In this document: positions 1-8,900 of the stretch, in pieces
Position numbering within the stretch: the stretch's first letter is position 1
Layout: each line of letters opens with the position of its first letter
Origin: CAYUHK01 sp964475165
GTDB taxonomy: Bacteria > Verrucomicrobiota > Kiritimatiellia > JAAZAB01
Reading direction: 5' to 3'
Length of the DNA stretch: 64,000 nucleotides
Assembly: GCA_964475165.1 (NCBI GenBank)
Contig: CAYYVN010000006.1
Coordinates: 70,097 to 134,096 of the forward strand
Notes under the pieces: generated by a model
The model's input: the letters and a program-made list of their open reading frames with translations, nothing else
Database searches by the model: none
What the model was told of the DNA's origin: nothing
Made by a program: the position numbers and the translations under genes

Positions 1-300
1 TGGCGGGCGGCCTGTCCGCTCGCCCCGCGGCTCAACCGGCTGGCCGGGCGTCTGACCCAGGCCTGGCGCGCCGCCAGTCAGCGTTGGCCGGACTTCAAGG
101 CGCGCGGGCGGGCGCTTTCCAGCCTGCGTCTGCCGGTGCATACCTGGCAGATAATTTTTTCCCTGGTGGGCTTAGCTCTGCTGGGGCTCTTGGTGGGTCT
201 GCTGATCTGGTGGTCGGCCGCCTGGCATAAGCCGGTGGGTATTTCCGATTCGGCGCGCTGGTTGCAGGAACCGCCGGCGCCCTACCTGAATGCTGAATAA
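1..300 (+). CDS. C-terminal fragment of a single-TM membrane protein (partial)
   Basis: The reading frame is open from base 1 to a TAA at 298-300 and gives 99 residues of a protein whose start lies outside the window. An Arg/Ala-rich segment is followed by one hydrophobic helix (IIFSLVGLALLGLLVGLLIW, residues about 52-71) and a 28-residue tail ending in YLNAE. It could be a bitopic membrane protein or the last helix of a larger one. No family is recognisable from this piece. The next gene begins 49 bp downstream in the same direction. Confidence 0.6.
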   Translation, partial: WRAACPLAPRLNRLAGRLTQAWRAASQRWPDFKARGRALSSLRLPVHTWQIIFSLVGLALLGLLVGLLIWWSAAWHKPVGISDSARWLQEPPAPYLNAE

Positions 301-349
301 AACCCGGCCCGCGCCTCAGCGCCGGGATCGCGGTCCGGAGGAGGCCATC

Positions 350-940
350 ATGGATTTGCAGCCTTTGGTGAGGAAGACCCGCTCCTATCGGCGTTTTGAT
401 TCCCGGCGCCGGCTGCGGTGCGCCGATTTGCGCGCCCTGGTGAACCTGGCGCGCCTCTCAGCTTCGGCCGGCAACCTGCAGCCGCTCAAATATATCCTGG
501 CCTGTACGCCCCGGAAAAATAAGCTCATCTTCCCTTGCCTGGCCTGGGCCGGATATCTGAGCGCTTGGCCAGGCCCGGCGCCGGCTGAGCGGCCGGCGGG
601 TTATATCATCATGCTGGGCGATAGCTCCTTGGTGGCGGCTCCGACCGGAGCGGCTGGTGATTTTGGGCATGATCCGGGCATTGCCGCGCAGAGCATCATG
701 CTGGGCGCGGCCGCGCGCGGCTGGGGCGGCTGCATCATCGGATCGATTGAGCGTCAGCGTTTGCGGCGCGCTTTGGGTATTCCGCGCCGTTACGCGATTG
801 TGTTGGTGCTGGCGCTGGGTTACCCGGCCGAAAAAGTCTCTTTGCAGCCAGTGCGCTCCGGGTGCATACAGTATTGGCGCGACGCCCACGATCATCATCA
901 TGTGCCCAAGCGGGCTTTGCGCGAAATCATTCTCGCTTGA
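350..940 (+). CDS. Nitroreductase-family flavoprotein
   Basis: This 196-residue protein has the layout of a short nitroreductase (FMN-dependent NAD(P)H oxidoreductase). The N-terminal MDLQPLVRKTRSYRRF resembles the family's FMN-phosphate-binding RRSxRxF start. SASAGNLQP resembles the second FMN contact (usually PSAxNxQP). GHDPGIAAQSIMLGAAARGW is the helix before the GWGGC active-site turn, and LGYPAEK is the usual C-terminal strand. I chose ATG 350 because GGAGGAGG lies 7 bases upstream; a longer frame from 290 overlaps the preceding gene and has no such site. It may be co-transcribed with the membrane protein upstream. It ends 6 bp from the stop of nagB on the other strand. The natural substrate cannot be told from the sequence. 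Confidence 0.82.
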   Translation: MDLQPLVRKTRSYRRFDSRRRLRCADLRALVNLARLSASAGNLQPLKYILACTPRKNKLIFPCLAWAGYLSAWPGPAPAERPAGYIIMLGDSSLVAAPTGAAGDFGHDPGIAAQSIMLGAAARGWGGCIIGSIERQRLRRALGIPRRYAIVLVLALGYPAEKVSLQPVRSGCIQYWRDAHDHHHVPKRALREIILA

Positions 941-946
941 AACAGC

Positions 947-1732
947 TCAACGAAACTCCGTCCATTCCGGTTGACTGGCGAAAAGTTCGCGGTAATCGTC
1001 GCGCCGTTCCAGTCCGCTGGCGGCATCCTCATCCAGGATAACCAGGCAGCGTCCGTGCATTTGCAGCGCCGAAGCTGGCACCATGGCCGTGATAGGCCCT
1101 TCGATGGAGCGGGCGATAACCGCGGCCTTGTTCTGGCCGGTGGCCAGCAACAGGCAGTATTTGCTGTCGAGAATGGTGCCGATCCCCATGGTCAGAGCCT
1201 GGCGCGGCATATGTTCAGGGTTGTCGAAGAGCGGGCTGTTCTGGGCGATGGTAGCCGGGGAGAGCGCTACGCGGCGGGTACGGGTCAGCAGGCCCGAGAG
1301 GGGCTCGTTGAAGCCGATATGCCCATTCTCGCCGATCCCCAGCAGCTGCAGATCAATGCCGCCGGCGCGGGCGATGAGCTTTTCGTAGCGTACACCGGCC
1401 ATCGCCGCATCATCAGCCATGCCGTCGGGCAGGTGGGTGTGTGCCGGGCGGATATTGATGCGTTGGAAGAGCCTCGAATTCATATAATGCCGAAAGGAAT
1501 TGGGGCTCTCCGGCGCCAGGCCGGCATATTCATCCAGATTGAAGGTTTTGGCATGGGCGAAGTCCAGGCCGGTTTGACGATGCAGCTCCACCAGTTCGGC
1601 ATAGACGGCCTCCATGGTGCGGCCGGTGGCCAGTCCCAGCTTGAGGCTCGGATTGGTGCGCAATTCCTTGGCGATGATTTGAGCTGTCAGCCGCGCGGCA
1701 CTGGCGGCATCGGATTGGATGATTACTTTCAT
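947..1732 (-). CDS. nagB: Glucosamine-6-phosphate deaminase
   Basis: NagB converts glucosamine-6-phosphate to fructose-6-phosphate and ammonia, feeding amino sugars from mucin, chitin or peptidoglycan into glycolysis. The 261-residue length is normal. Visible motifs are GLATGRTMEAVYAEL (phosphate loop), FNLDEYAGL with the catalytic Asp, and GIGENGHIGFNEP with the catalytic His. The start MKVIIQSDA is typical of the family. It is a single-gene unit divergent from gcvT. A promoter-like pair (TTGAGA, 18 bp, TAGGAT) lies upstream at 1797-1826. No other nag gene is in the window. Confidence 0.96.
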   Translation of the reverse strand: MKVIIQSDAASAARLTAQIIAKELRTNPSLKLGLATGRTMEAVYAELVELHRQTGLDFAHAKTFNLDEYAGLAPESPNSFRHYMNSRLFQRINIRPAHTHLPDGMADDAAMAGVRYEKLIARAGGIDLQLLGIGENGHIGFNEPLSGLLTRTRRVALSPATIAQNSPLFDNPEHMPRQALTMGIGTILDSKYCLLLATGQNKAAVIARSIEGPITAMVPASALQMHGRCLVILDEDAASGLERRDDYRELFASQPEWTEFR

Positions 1733-1796
1733 TGATTAGCTCCTATGTTTTATCTGTGGGCTGCCGGGCAGCTTGGGGTTCGCGTCATGTCCAAAT

Positions 1797-1826
1797 ATCC
1801 TAGGCGGAAGAAGCGTTCTGTCTCAA
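1797..1826 (-). promoter_or_regulatory. Candidate sigma70 promoter for nagB
   Basis: Read on the minus strand: TTGAGA (1826-1821), an 18-bp spacer, then TAGGAT (1802-1797), about 64 bases before the nagB start. The same TAGGAT hexamer appears in the candidate promoter at 63696-63723. Confidence 0.5.
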
Positions 1827-1920
1827 GCTTTAATTTTTTAAGCTCTTTAGGATTGGCTTATGGGGGCGCGTGGCGTATATTCTGAGCGATCTGAGCAGGA
1901 ATGGTTTGGCGAGAGCGATT

Positions 1921-3024
1921 ATGAGAACACCTCTTTATGCTGAGCATCTGGCGCTGGGCGCCCAAATGGTGCCCTTTGCCGGCTGGGAGATGCCGCTTTT
2001 ATATGAGGGCATCATCGCCGAGCATCAACAGACTCGCCAGCGCGCGACCCTCTTCGATATCTGCCATATGGGCGAGTTTGAGTTGAGCGGACCGGAAGCC
2101 GCCGCCGATCTGGAACGGCTTTTGACCCTGCGCGTGGCGCGGATCAAGCCCGGCGCCTGTGCCTATGGGTTCCTCCTGGCCGAGGATGGCGGTGTCTTGG
2201 ATGATCTGATCTGCTATCGGCTGGCGGCGGACCGTTTCTGGCTGGTGGTTAATGCCGGCACGGCGGCGGCGGATGCCGCCTGGATCAAGGCGCACCTTTC
2301 GGCCGGGACGCTTTTCACTGATCTTTCGCCGCAGCTGGCCAAGCTGGATATTCAGGGACCCCAAGCCCGGGAACTGCTCGAGGAAGCCTTGGGGGAGAGC
2401 CTGCCGGAGCTGCGTTATTTTCATTTTCAGGAGGTGACCTTAAGCGGGGTCGAGGGCCTCTTGAGTCGTACCGGCTACACGGGCGAGTGGGGCTATGAAT
2501 GGTTCTTTCCCCGCGCCGCCGCTTGTCGCTGCTGGAAAAGGATCCTGGCGCCGGGCCACATCCGGCCGGCGGGGCTGGGAGCCCGCGACACGCTGCGGGT
2601 GGAAATGGGCTATTTACTCTATGGCCATGAATTGAGCACGGCGCGCACGCCGGCCGGCGCCAGTCAGGGGCGTTTCCTGGATTTGGATAAACCTTTCATC
2701 GGCCGCGAGGCTGTGCGCCGCGATTTGGAGCGGGAGGATTTAGAGGTTCTCGTCGGGTTACAGATAGCCGGCCGCATGGCGGCGCGGCCGGGCGCCCAGG
2801 TCTGGAACGGGGAACGCGCCGTGGGCCGGGTCACCAGCGGGCTTTTCGCGCCCAGCCTCAATCGGGCCGTGGCCCTGGCCTATCTGGAAACCTCCGCCGC
2901 CGTTCTCGGGCAGGCAGTGGAAGTGGAGGCGCGCGGTCGGCGGCTGGCGGCCAAGGTTGCACCCCTGCCATTTTATACTGCGGGCACGGCTCGCGGCCGG
3001 TCGGCCGGCGGAGAGAGGCCATGA
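1921..3024 (+). CDS. gcvT: Aminomethyltransferase (glycine cleavage T protein)
   Basis: GcvT transfers the methylene group from the aminomethyl-lipoyl arm of H protein to tetrahydrofolate and releases ammonia. The 367-residue protein starts MRTPLYAEHLALGAQMVPFA, the standard family start, so ATG 1921 is preferred over the in-frame GTG at 1870. FDICHMGEFE, DDLICYR, LDIQGPQARELL, SRTGYTGEWGYE and GLGARDTLRVEMGY are characteristic folate-binding and fold motifs. The stop overlaps the gcvPA start as ATGA, so the genes are translationally coupled. No glycine riboswitch is recognisable in the 188 bp upstream; a TAGGAT hexamer at 1848-1853 could be a -10 element. Confidence 0.95.
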   Translation: MRTPLYAEHLALGAQMVPFAGWEMPLLYEGIIAEHQQTRQRATLFDICHMGEFELSGPEAAADLERLLTLRVARIKPGACAYGFLLAEDGGVLDDLICYRLAADRFWLVVNAGTAAADAAWIKAHLSAGTLFTDLSPQLAKLDIQGPQARELLEEALGESLPELRYFHFQEVTLSGVEGLLSRTGYTGEWGYEWFFPRAAACRCWKRILAPGHIRPAGLGARDTLRVEMGYLLYGHELSTARTPAGASQGRFLDLDKPFIGREAVRRDLEREDLEVLVGLQIAGRMAARPGAQVWNGERAVGRVTSGLFAPSLNRAVALAYLETSAAVLGQAVEVEARGRRLAAKVAPLPFYTAGTARGRSAGGERP

Positions 3025-4373
3025 CGATCAGCGCGCATAGCCCCAGCGATGTTCAAGCCATGCTCTCCGAGCTGGGAGCGCCCGATTGCGACGCGCTTTT
3101 TGCCGCCATTCCCGCCGCCCTGCAGACCAATCTTTTTCGGCTACCCCCCGGCCTGTGTGAACAGGAGATGCGGCGGCGCCTGGAAGATCTGGCGGCGCGC
3201 AATGAGACGCGCCTGATCAACTTCTGCGGCGGTGGTTTTTACGATCATTTTATTCCAGCGGCGGTGGATGCTCTGGCTGGTCGGGCCGAATTCGTCACCG
3301 CCTATACGCCCTATCAGCCGGAGGTTGCCCAGGGCACCCTGCAGGCTATTTTTGAATATCAAACGGCCATAGTGCGTTTGACCGAGATGGAGGTGGCCAA
3401 TGCCTCGCTCTATGACGGCGGCAGCGCCCTCTTCGAGGCCAGTATGATGGCCCTGCGCATCACGCGCCGCCGCCGCGTGCTGATCGATCAGGGAGTGCAT
3501 CCCATCTATCGCGCTATGCTCCGGAGCTATGCGGCCAACCTGGATTTCGAGTTCATCGAGGTGCCCCTCAAGGATGGCCTGGCCGACCGCGCCGCTCTTC
3601 AGGCTCTGCTCAATGATCAGGTGGCGGCGCTGGTGCTGCAGAATCCCAATTTTTATGGCTGCCTGGATGAGCTGGACGATCTGCTTGCCTCGGCCCGGGC
3701 CTCCGGCGCGCTGGGTATCGTTTCCGTCTATCCCTTGGCCTTGGGCCTCATCAAGACTCCGGGAGCCATGGGCGCGGATATCGTCACCGGCGAGGGGCAG
3801 AGCCTGGGTCTGCCCCTGAACTTTGGCGGCCCCTATCTGGGCTTCATGGCCACGCGCCGCCGGCATGTCCATAAAATGCCCGGTCGACTGGTGGGCGCCA
3901 CACAGGATGCCCAGGGCCGGCGCGGATTTGTGCTGACTCTGCAAGCTCGCGAACAGCATATTCGGCGGGAGAAGGCCACCTCCAATATCTGCACCAATCA
4001 GGCCCTCTGCGCCTTGCGCGCCCTGGTCTATCTCTCGCTGCTGGGCAAGCAGGGGCTGGTGGAGGCGGCGGAACTCTGCGCGGCCAAAGCCGCCTATGGC
4101 CGGGAGCGTTTGACGGCTCTGCCCGGCGTGAGCCTGGCCTTCGAGCAGCCCTTCTTCAATGAATTCACCTTGCGTCTGCCGGTCAGTGCCGCCGCTGTGA
4201 CGCGAGCCTTATTCGCGCGTGGCTTTGCCGCCGGCCTGCCCCTGGGGCGCTATGAGCGCGCTTTGGATAATTATCTTTTAGTGGCTTTCACCGAGAAACG
4301 CAGTGCGGCCGAGATCGACGCCCTGGCCGCCGCTCTGGCCGAGACGCTCGCCGAGTTGGGGCCGGCTGGGTAG
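3021..4373 (+). CDS. gcvPA: Glycine dehydrogenase (decarboxylating) subunit 1
   Basis: N-terminal half of the split P protein, which decarboxylates glycine with PLP together with GcvPB. The 450-residue length fits the two-subunit form. Motifs include FCGGGFYDHFIPAAVD, TAYTPYQPEVAQGTLQAIFE, NASLYDGGSA, GEGQSLGLPLNFGGPYLGF and TSNICTNQALCAL, all strongly conserved. It overlaps gcvT by four bases and is followed after 70 bp by gcvPB. Confidence 0.96.
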   Translation: MTISAHSPSDVQAMLSELGAPDCDALFAAIPAALQTNLFRLPPGLCEQEMRRRLEDLAARNETRLINFCGGGFYDHFIPAAVDALAGRAEFVTAYTPYQPEVAQGTLQAIFEYQTAIVRLTEMEVANASLYDGGSALFEASMMALRITRRRRVLIDQGVHPIYRAMLRSYAANLDFEFIEVPLKDGLADRAALQALLNDQVAALVLQNPNFYGCLDELDDLLASARASGALGIVSVYPLALGLIKTPGAMGADIVTGEGQSLGLPLNFGGPYLGFMATRRRHVHKMPGRLVGATQDAQGRRGFVLTLQAREQHIRREKATSNICTNQALCALRALVYLSLLGKQGLVEAAELCAAKAAYGRERLTALPGVSLAFEQPFFNEFTLRLPVSAAAVTRALFARGFAAGLPLGRYERALDNYLLVAFTEKRSAAEIDALAAALAETLAELGPAG

Positions 4374-4443
4374 CCCGCTTCCAATTGCTGGCCGGGGTGC
4401 CGCCAGCCGAGATTCAGCCGGAGCTGTTGGAGGGGAAAAGGGA

Positions 4444-5907
4444 ATGCAATCGATTTATGAAAAGAGCCAGGCCGGCCGGCGGGCCGTGCGCCTGCCGCCC
4501 TGTGATGTGCCGGTGCCGGCGCTGATTCCGGCGGCGCTGCGGCGCGCGCAGGCGGCGGCGCTGCCGGAACTGCCGGAAATAGAGGTCGTGCGCCACTTCA
4601 CCAATCTCGCGCAGCGCAACTTCTCCGTGGATACCCACTGCTATCCGCTGGGGTCCTGCACGATGAAATATAATCCCAAGGCCTGCGCGGCGGCTGCGGC
4701 TGGCAAGGGCTTTCAGGGCTTGCATCCGCTGTGGCCGCAGGTCGGCGGCTGCGGCCTGACCCAAGGCGCGCTGGAGCTGCTCCATGCCACCGAGCGGCTG
4801 CTCAGCGAACTGACCGGTATGGCAGAGTTCACGCTGCAGCCCCTGGCCGGCGCGCAAGGGGAATTCACCGGGGCCATGTTGATTGCCGCCTATCAGCGCG
4901 CGCGCGGTAATGCTAAAAAACAAATTTTGATCCCTGATTCGGCGCATGGCACCAATCCGGCCAGCGCCGCCCTGGCCGGCTTCGAGGTGTTGGCTGTGCC
5001 TTCCACTCCCGCTGGCACGGTGGATGTGGCTAAGTTGCGCTCCATCGTCAATGCCGCTACCGCCGGTATGATGCTGACCAACCCCAATACCCTGGGGCTC
5101 TTCGAACCGGAAGTGCGGGCCATTGCCGAGATCATCCATGCGGCCGATGGTCTGCTCTATTATGATGGCGCTAATTTCAATGCCATTCTCGGCCGCGTCA
5201 AGCCGGCGGAGATGGGTTTTGATATCTGTCACTTGAACCTGCATAAGACTTTTTCGGCTCCCCATGGCGGTGGCGGTCCGGGTTCCGGGCCGGTGGGCGT
5301 GGTGGAACGCCTGCGCCCTTATCTGCCTGTGCCGCGCGTGGTCGAGTCCGCCTCCGGCTGGGCCCTGGATTACGACCAGCCGCACACGATTGGTCAGGTG
5401 GCACCTTTCTACGGTAATTTTGGCGTGTTGGTCTGGACCTATGCCTATGGTCTCTTGCTGGGTAGCGATGGCTTGCGCACGATCAGCGATCATGCCGTCT
5501 TAAACGCCAACTATATCCAGGAGAAACTGCGCGCCCACTATCAGCCGGTGACCGAAGGCCGCTGTATGCACGAATGTGTATTGAGCGCCCAGCCCTTGCT
5601 GGCCCATGGCATCCGCGCCCTGGATATCGCCAAGGGGCTCATCGAGCGTGGCTTTCACCCGCCGACGGTCTATTTCCCGCTGATCGTGCCCGAGGCGCTG
5701 ATGGTCGAGCCGACCGAAACCGAGACGCGCGAGACCCTCGATCGTTTCATCGCCGCCATGGCTGATCTGGCGCGCCTGGCGCAGGAACGCCCGCAGGAAT
5801 TGCAGGCGGCGCCGCGCACCACGCCCGTGGGAAGGCTGGATGAAGTTGCCGCGGCGCGCAATATGCGTTTGGTTTTGGAGGAGGAAGGGCTGAAGGCCGC
5901 GCGCTAA
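4444..5907 (+). CDS. gcvPB: Glycine dehydrogenase (decarboxylating) subunit 2
   Basis: C-terminal, PLP-carrying half of the split glycine decarboxylase (487 residues). The PLP lysine is K268 in HLNLHKTFSAPHGGGG. Other family motifs are FSVDTHCYPLGSCTMKYNPK near the N-terminus, DSAHGTNPASAA, and LMVEPTETETRETLDRF near the C-terminus. ATG 4444 is preceded by GGAGGGGAAAAGGGA; the frame extends further upstream into gcvPA but without a site. The operon ends here. Genes for H protein and lipoamide dehydrogenase, needed to complete the system, are not in the window. Confidence 0.96.
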   Translation: MQSIYEKSQAGRRAVRLPPCDVPVPALIPAALRRAQAAALPELPEIEVVRHFTNLAQRNFSVDTHCYPLGSCTMKYNPKACAAAAAGKGFQGLHPLWPQVGGCGLTQGALELLHATERLLSELTGMAEFTLQPLAGAQGEFTGAMLIAAYQRARGNAKKQILIPDSAHGTNPASAALAGFEVLAVPSTPAGTVDVAKLRSIVNAATAGMMLTNPNTLGLFEPEVRAIAEIIHAADGLLYYDGANFNAILGRVKPAEMGFDICHLNLHKTFSAPHGGGGPGSGPVGVVERLRPYLPVPRVVESASGWALDYDQPHTIGQVAPFYGNFGVLVWTYAYGLLLGSDGLRTISDHAVLNANYIQEKLRAHYQPVTEGRCMHECVLSAQPLLAHGIRALDIAKGLIERGFHPPTVYFPLIVPEALMVEPTETETRETLDRFIAAMADLARLAQERPQELQAAPRTTPVGRLDEVAAARNMRLVLEEEGLKAAR

Positions 5908-5928
5908 ATAAATATTTGGCGAAAACTA

Positions 5929-5957
5929 TCGACAAATCCGCCAGGTCATGCTAGCTT
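5929..5957 (+). promoter_or_regulatory. Candidate promoter for the giant secreted protein
   Basis: TCGACA (5929-5934), 17 bp, TAGCTT (5952-5957), 34 bases before ATG 5992 in the short gap after gcvPB. It fits the TAnnnT -10 form seen elsewhere in the window. Confidence 0.4.
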
Positions 5958-5991
5958 GTAAGGGTTGAAAATTTCTGATCAGGATATCGAT

Positions 5992-8900
5992 ATGGGAAGC
6001 TCCAACTGGTTGAGAAAGGGCCGGTCGCTCTGGCTGATGGCGCTCTTGCTGGCCGGCGCGGCCAGCGCCGCCGAGCTTAACCCGCCGGCCTGGAACAGCC
6101 TCGATCATCCGCGGGTACCTTTCGTGGAAAACCGCGGCCAGGTTCCCGATGCGGCCGTGCGTTTCTATGCGCGCACTTTTGGCGGTACGGTCTATGTCCT
6201 GGATACGGGCGCGGTGCTCTATACGCTGCCCAAGCGCGCGGCCGCACCTGCCGTGGACGGCTATCAGCCGGGGCAGATGCCCCACCTTAAAATCTCCGGC
6301 CTGGCCGTGCTGCGCGAATCCTTCGCCGCGAACCAGATCTGCGCGCCGGTGGGTCTCAAGGCGGCCGGGACGGTTGTCAACAGCATCCGCGGGCAGGATC
6401 CGGCTGTCTGGCAGAATAATCTGGCAACCTATGCGGCTATCAGCCTGGGCCAGATTCAGGAGGGGATTGAGCTTGAATTACGCGCGCATGGCCATAGCGT
6501 GGAAAAAATCTTTACCGTGGCGCCCGGAGCCGATCCGGCGCGTATCCGAGTGACCTTGGAGGGCGCCGCCGGGCTGAAGGTGAAGGCCTGTGGCGAGCTG
6601 GAGGTGCTCACGGAGTTGGGGCCGGTATGTTTCAGTGCGCCGGTGGCCTGGCAGCTGGATGCCGCGGGCAATGAAATCTCCGTGCCGATCACCTACCTGG
6701 CGGCGGCTGACTCTTTCGGCTTCGCCCTGGGCGCTTATGATGCCACGCGGCCCTTATGGATAGACCCTCTGCTGGCTTCCACTTTCATTGGCGGCAGCGG
6801 CGCCGATTATATCTATGCCGTGGCCGTGGAACATAGCACCAGCAATGTGATTGTGGCTGGCGCCACCGATTCCTTGAATTTACCGGGGGCCGCGCCGCCG
6901 GCGGGCGACCTGGATGTTTTCATCGCCAAGTTTGATCATGCTATGACCAATCTGTTGGCGGCAACCTACTTCGGCGGCAGCGGAGAAGATGTGGCCCGCG
7001 CCCTGGCCGTCAGCAACTCCATCTATGTGGCCGGCTATACGGAATCGGCTGATTTGCCTGGGGCCACCGGCAGTCTGAGTGGCGAGCGCGACGCTTTCGT
7101 GGCGCGCTTCAATACAAATCTCATGCTGCTGACGGCCAGCTATCTGGGCGGCACGGAACTCGATGAGGCTAATGCCCTGGCTTTGGACTCGCTGGGCAAG
7201 GTGTATGTGGGCGGCTATACGGAATCGGAAGATTTTCCGACGGTCGCCGGCGTTTATGCGAATTACAACGGAGCGGGCGATGGTTTCGTGGCGCTCTACG
7301 ATAGCAGCCTGGCCGATCTACAGGCCACCAGCTATCTGGGCGGCACCGAAGAGGATGCTATTCTGGCCTTGGCCGTCAGCAATTATATCTATGTGGCTGG
7401 CTATACTTATTCCGCCGATTTCCCGGCTACCAATGGCGCGCAAACTAACGCCGTGGGAGATTGCGACGGCTTCGTGGCCAGGTTCACAGCTGGCCTTGCG
7501 GCTATGGATAGATCAACTTTCATCGGAGGCGATGCCGAGGATCGCCTGACGGCTCTCTGCCTGGATAAAAAGGGGGTTGTCTATCTGGCCGGGCTCACCT
7601 ATTCACTCTCTGACAGCTTTCTGCCCGCCTTGCCGACAGGAAACAATGCCGCTTCCATGTTTGGTAATTACAATAAGGCTGGCGATGCTTTCGTGATGGC
7701 CCTGAACAACACTCTGGGCAGTCTCAATCCGCGGGCTGCTACTTATCTGGGTGGTTCGGGGTTGGATGTGCCCTATGGCATAGCTGTCAGCACCAATTCT
7801 GTGCCGAATGGCCGCACCAATGTGGTGGTGGTTGGTTATACGGCCTCGAGCAATTTCCCGCTGACGACGCAAGCTTATCAGCAGAGTGCCCGCGGGGGCG
7901 GGGATGCTTTCGTGGCGGTTCTGCGGGCGCCATTCAGGACCAATGAAGCGGAGTTCCTCCTCAGCCGGGCGACCTATCTGGGCGGGGCTGGCCAGGATGT
8001 GGCCCGGGCCGTGGCCATTACGCCCAGCGCTGATACCAATGGCTTTGGCACGCTGGTCATTGCCGGCTATACGGCCTCGACCGATTTTCCTGTCTATGAC
8101 GCCAACTACAATACGCGCTTTAACCAGGGCGCCTGCGATGGGTTCCTCACCCGCCTGGATGGTATCTTCCAGTATGGCACCATCAAGTGGCAGGCCACCA
8201 ATGCCACTCTGGCCCTGCGCGCCTCGCCGGCCATGAGCCAGGATGGCACCATCTATATCGCCTCGCGCGACGGCAAGGTCTATGGCTTTCGCCCATCCGA
8301 TGGCGCCAATCTGTATAGCTTTACGGCGGGCGCGCAGCTGAATTCCTCACCGGCCATCGGCACCAATGGCTTGTTATATGTGGGGGATGATGATGGCAAG
8401 CTGCATGCGCTCGATCTGCAGTTGCAGCAAGTAGCTTATTACCAGGGCAAGAGCATAGTGGATTCGCCCGCCATTGATATGGAAGGCAACGTCTATTGCG
8501 GAGACTATGCACTCCCCTTGATATTCAATAAGCATAGTCCCGATCTCTCCAGTCAGGTGCCATTAGTGACGGATTTCCAGACGGAATCCGCGCCGGCCCT
8601 GGGCACGAATCAGGATATCTACATACCCTGCTCGGGCGGTAAATATAAAGCCTTTTTGAGGCTGAATAAGGATAGTGGCGCTCCTGGCTGGGAAATAACC
8701 AATACTGCTACGGCTTATATCTCAGCTCCGGCTTTGTCGGATGATGGACGGGTTTATTTCGGACTGGCCGATAAATTGCTGGGCATTGATATCGCCAATG
8801 GTTCCACCGCTGTTTCCTGGACCGTGAGTGCGGCCATCACTTCCGCGCCGGTGATCGGCAAGGATGGCCGGGTTTATGTGGGAGCCGTCACCAAAGACTT

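Noticed and set aside
971..1735. 254-codon frame on the plus strand over nagB
   Set aside because: Antisense shadow of nagB; no recognisable domain.
1733..1920. Glycine riboswitch before gcvT
   Set aside because: Looked for the conserved GGAGAG-type aptamer core; not found. The region also has to hold the nagB promoter.
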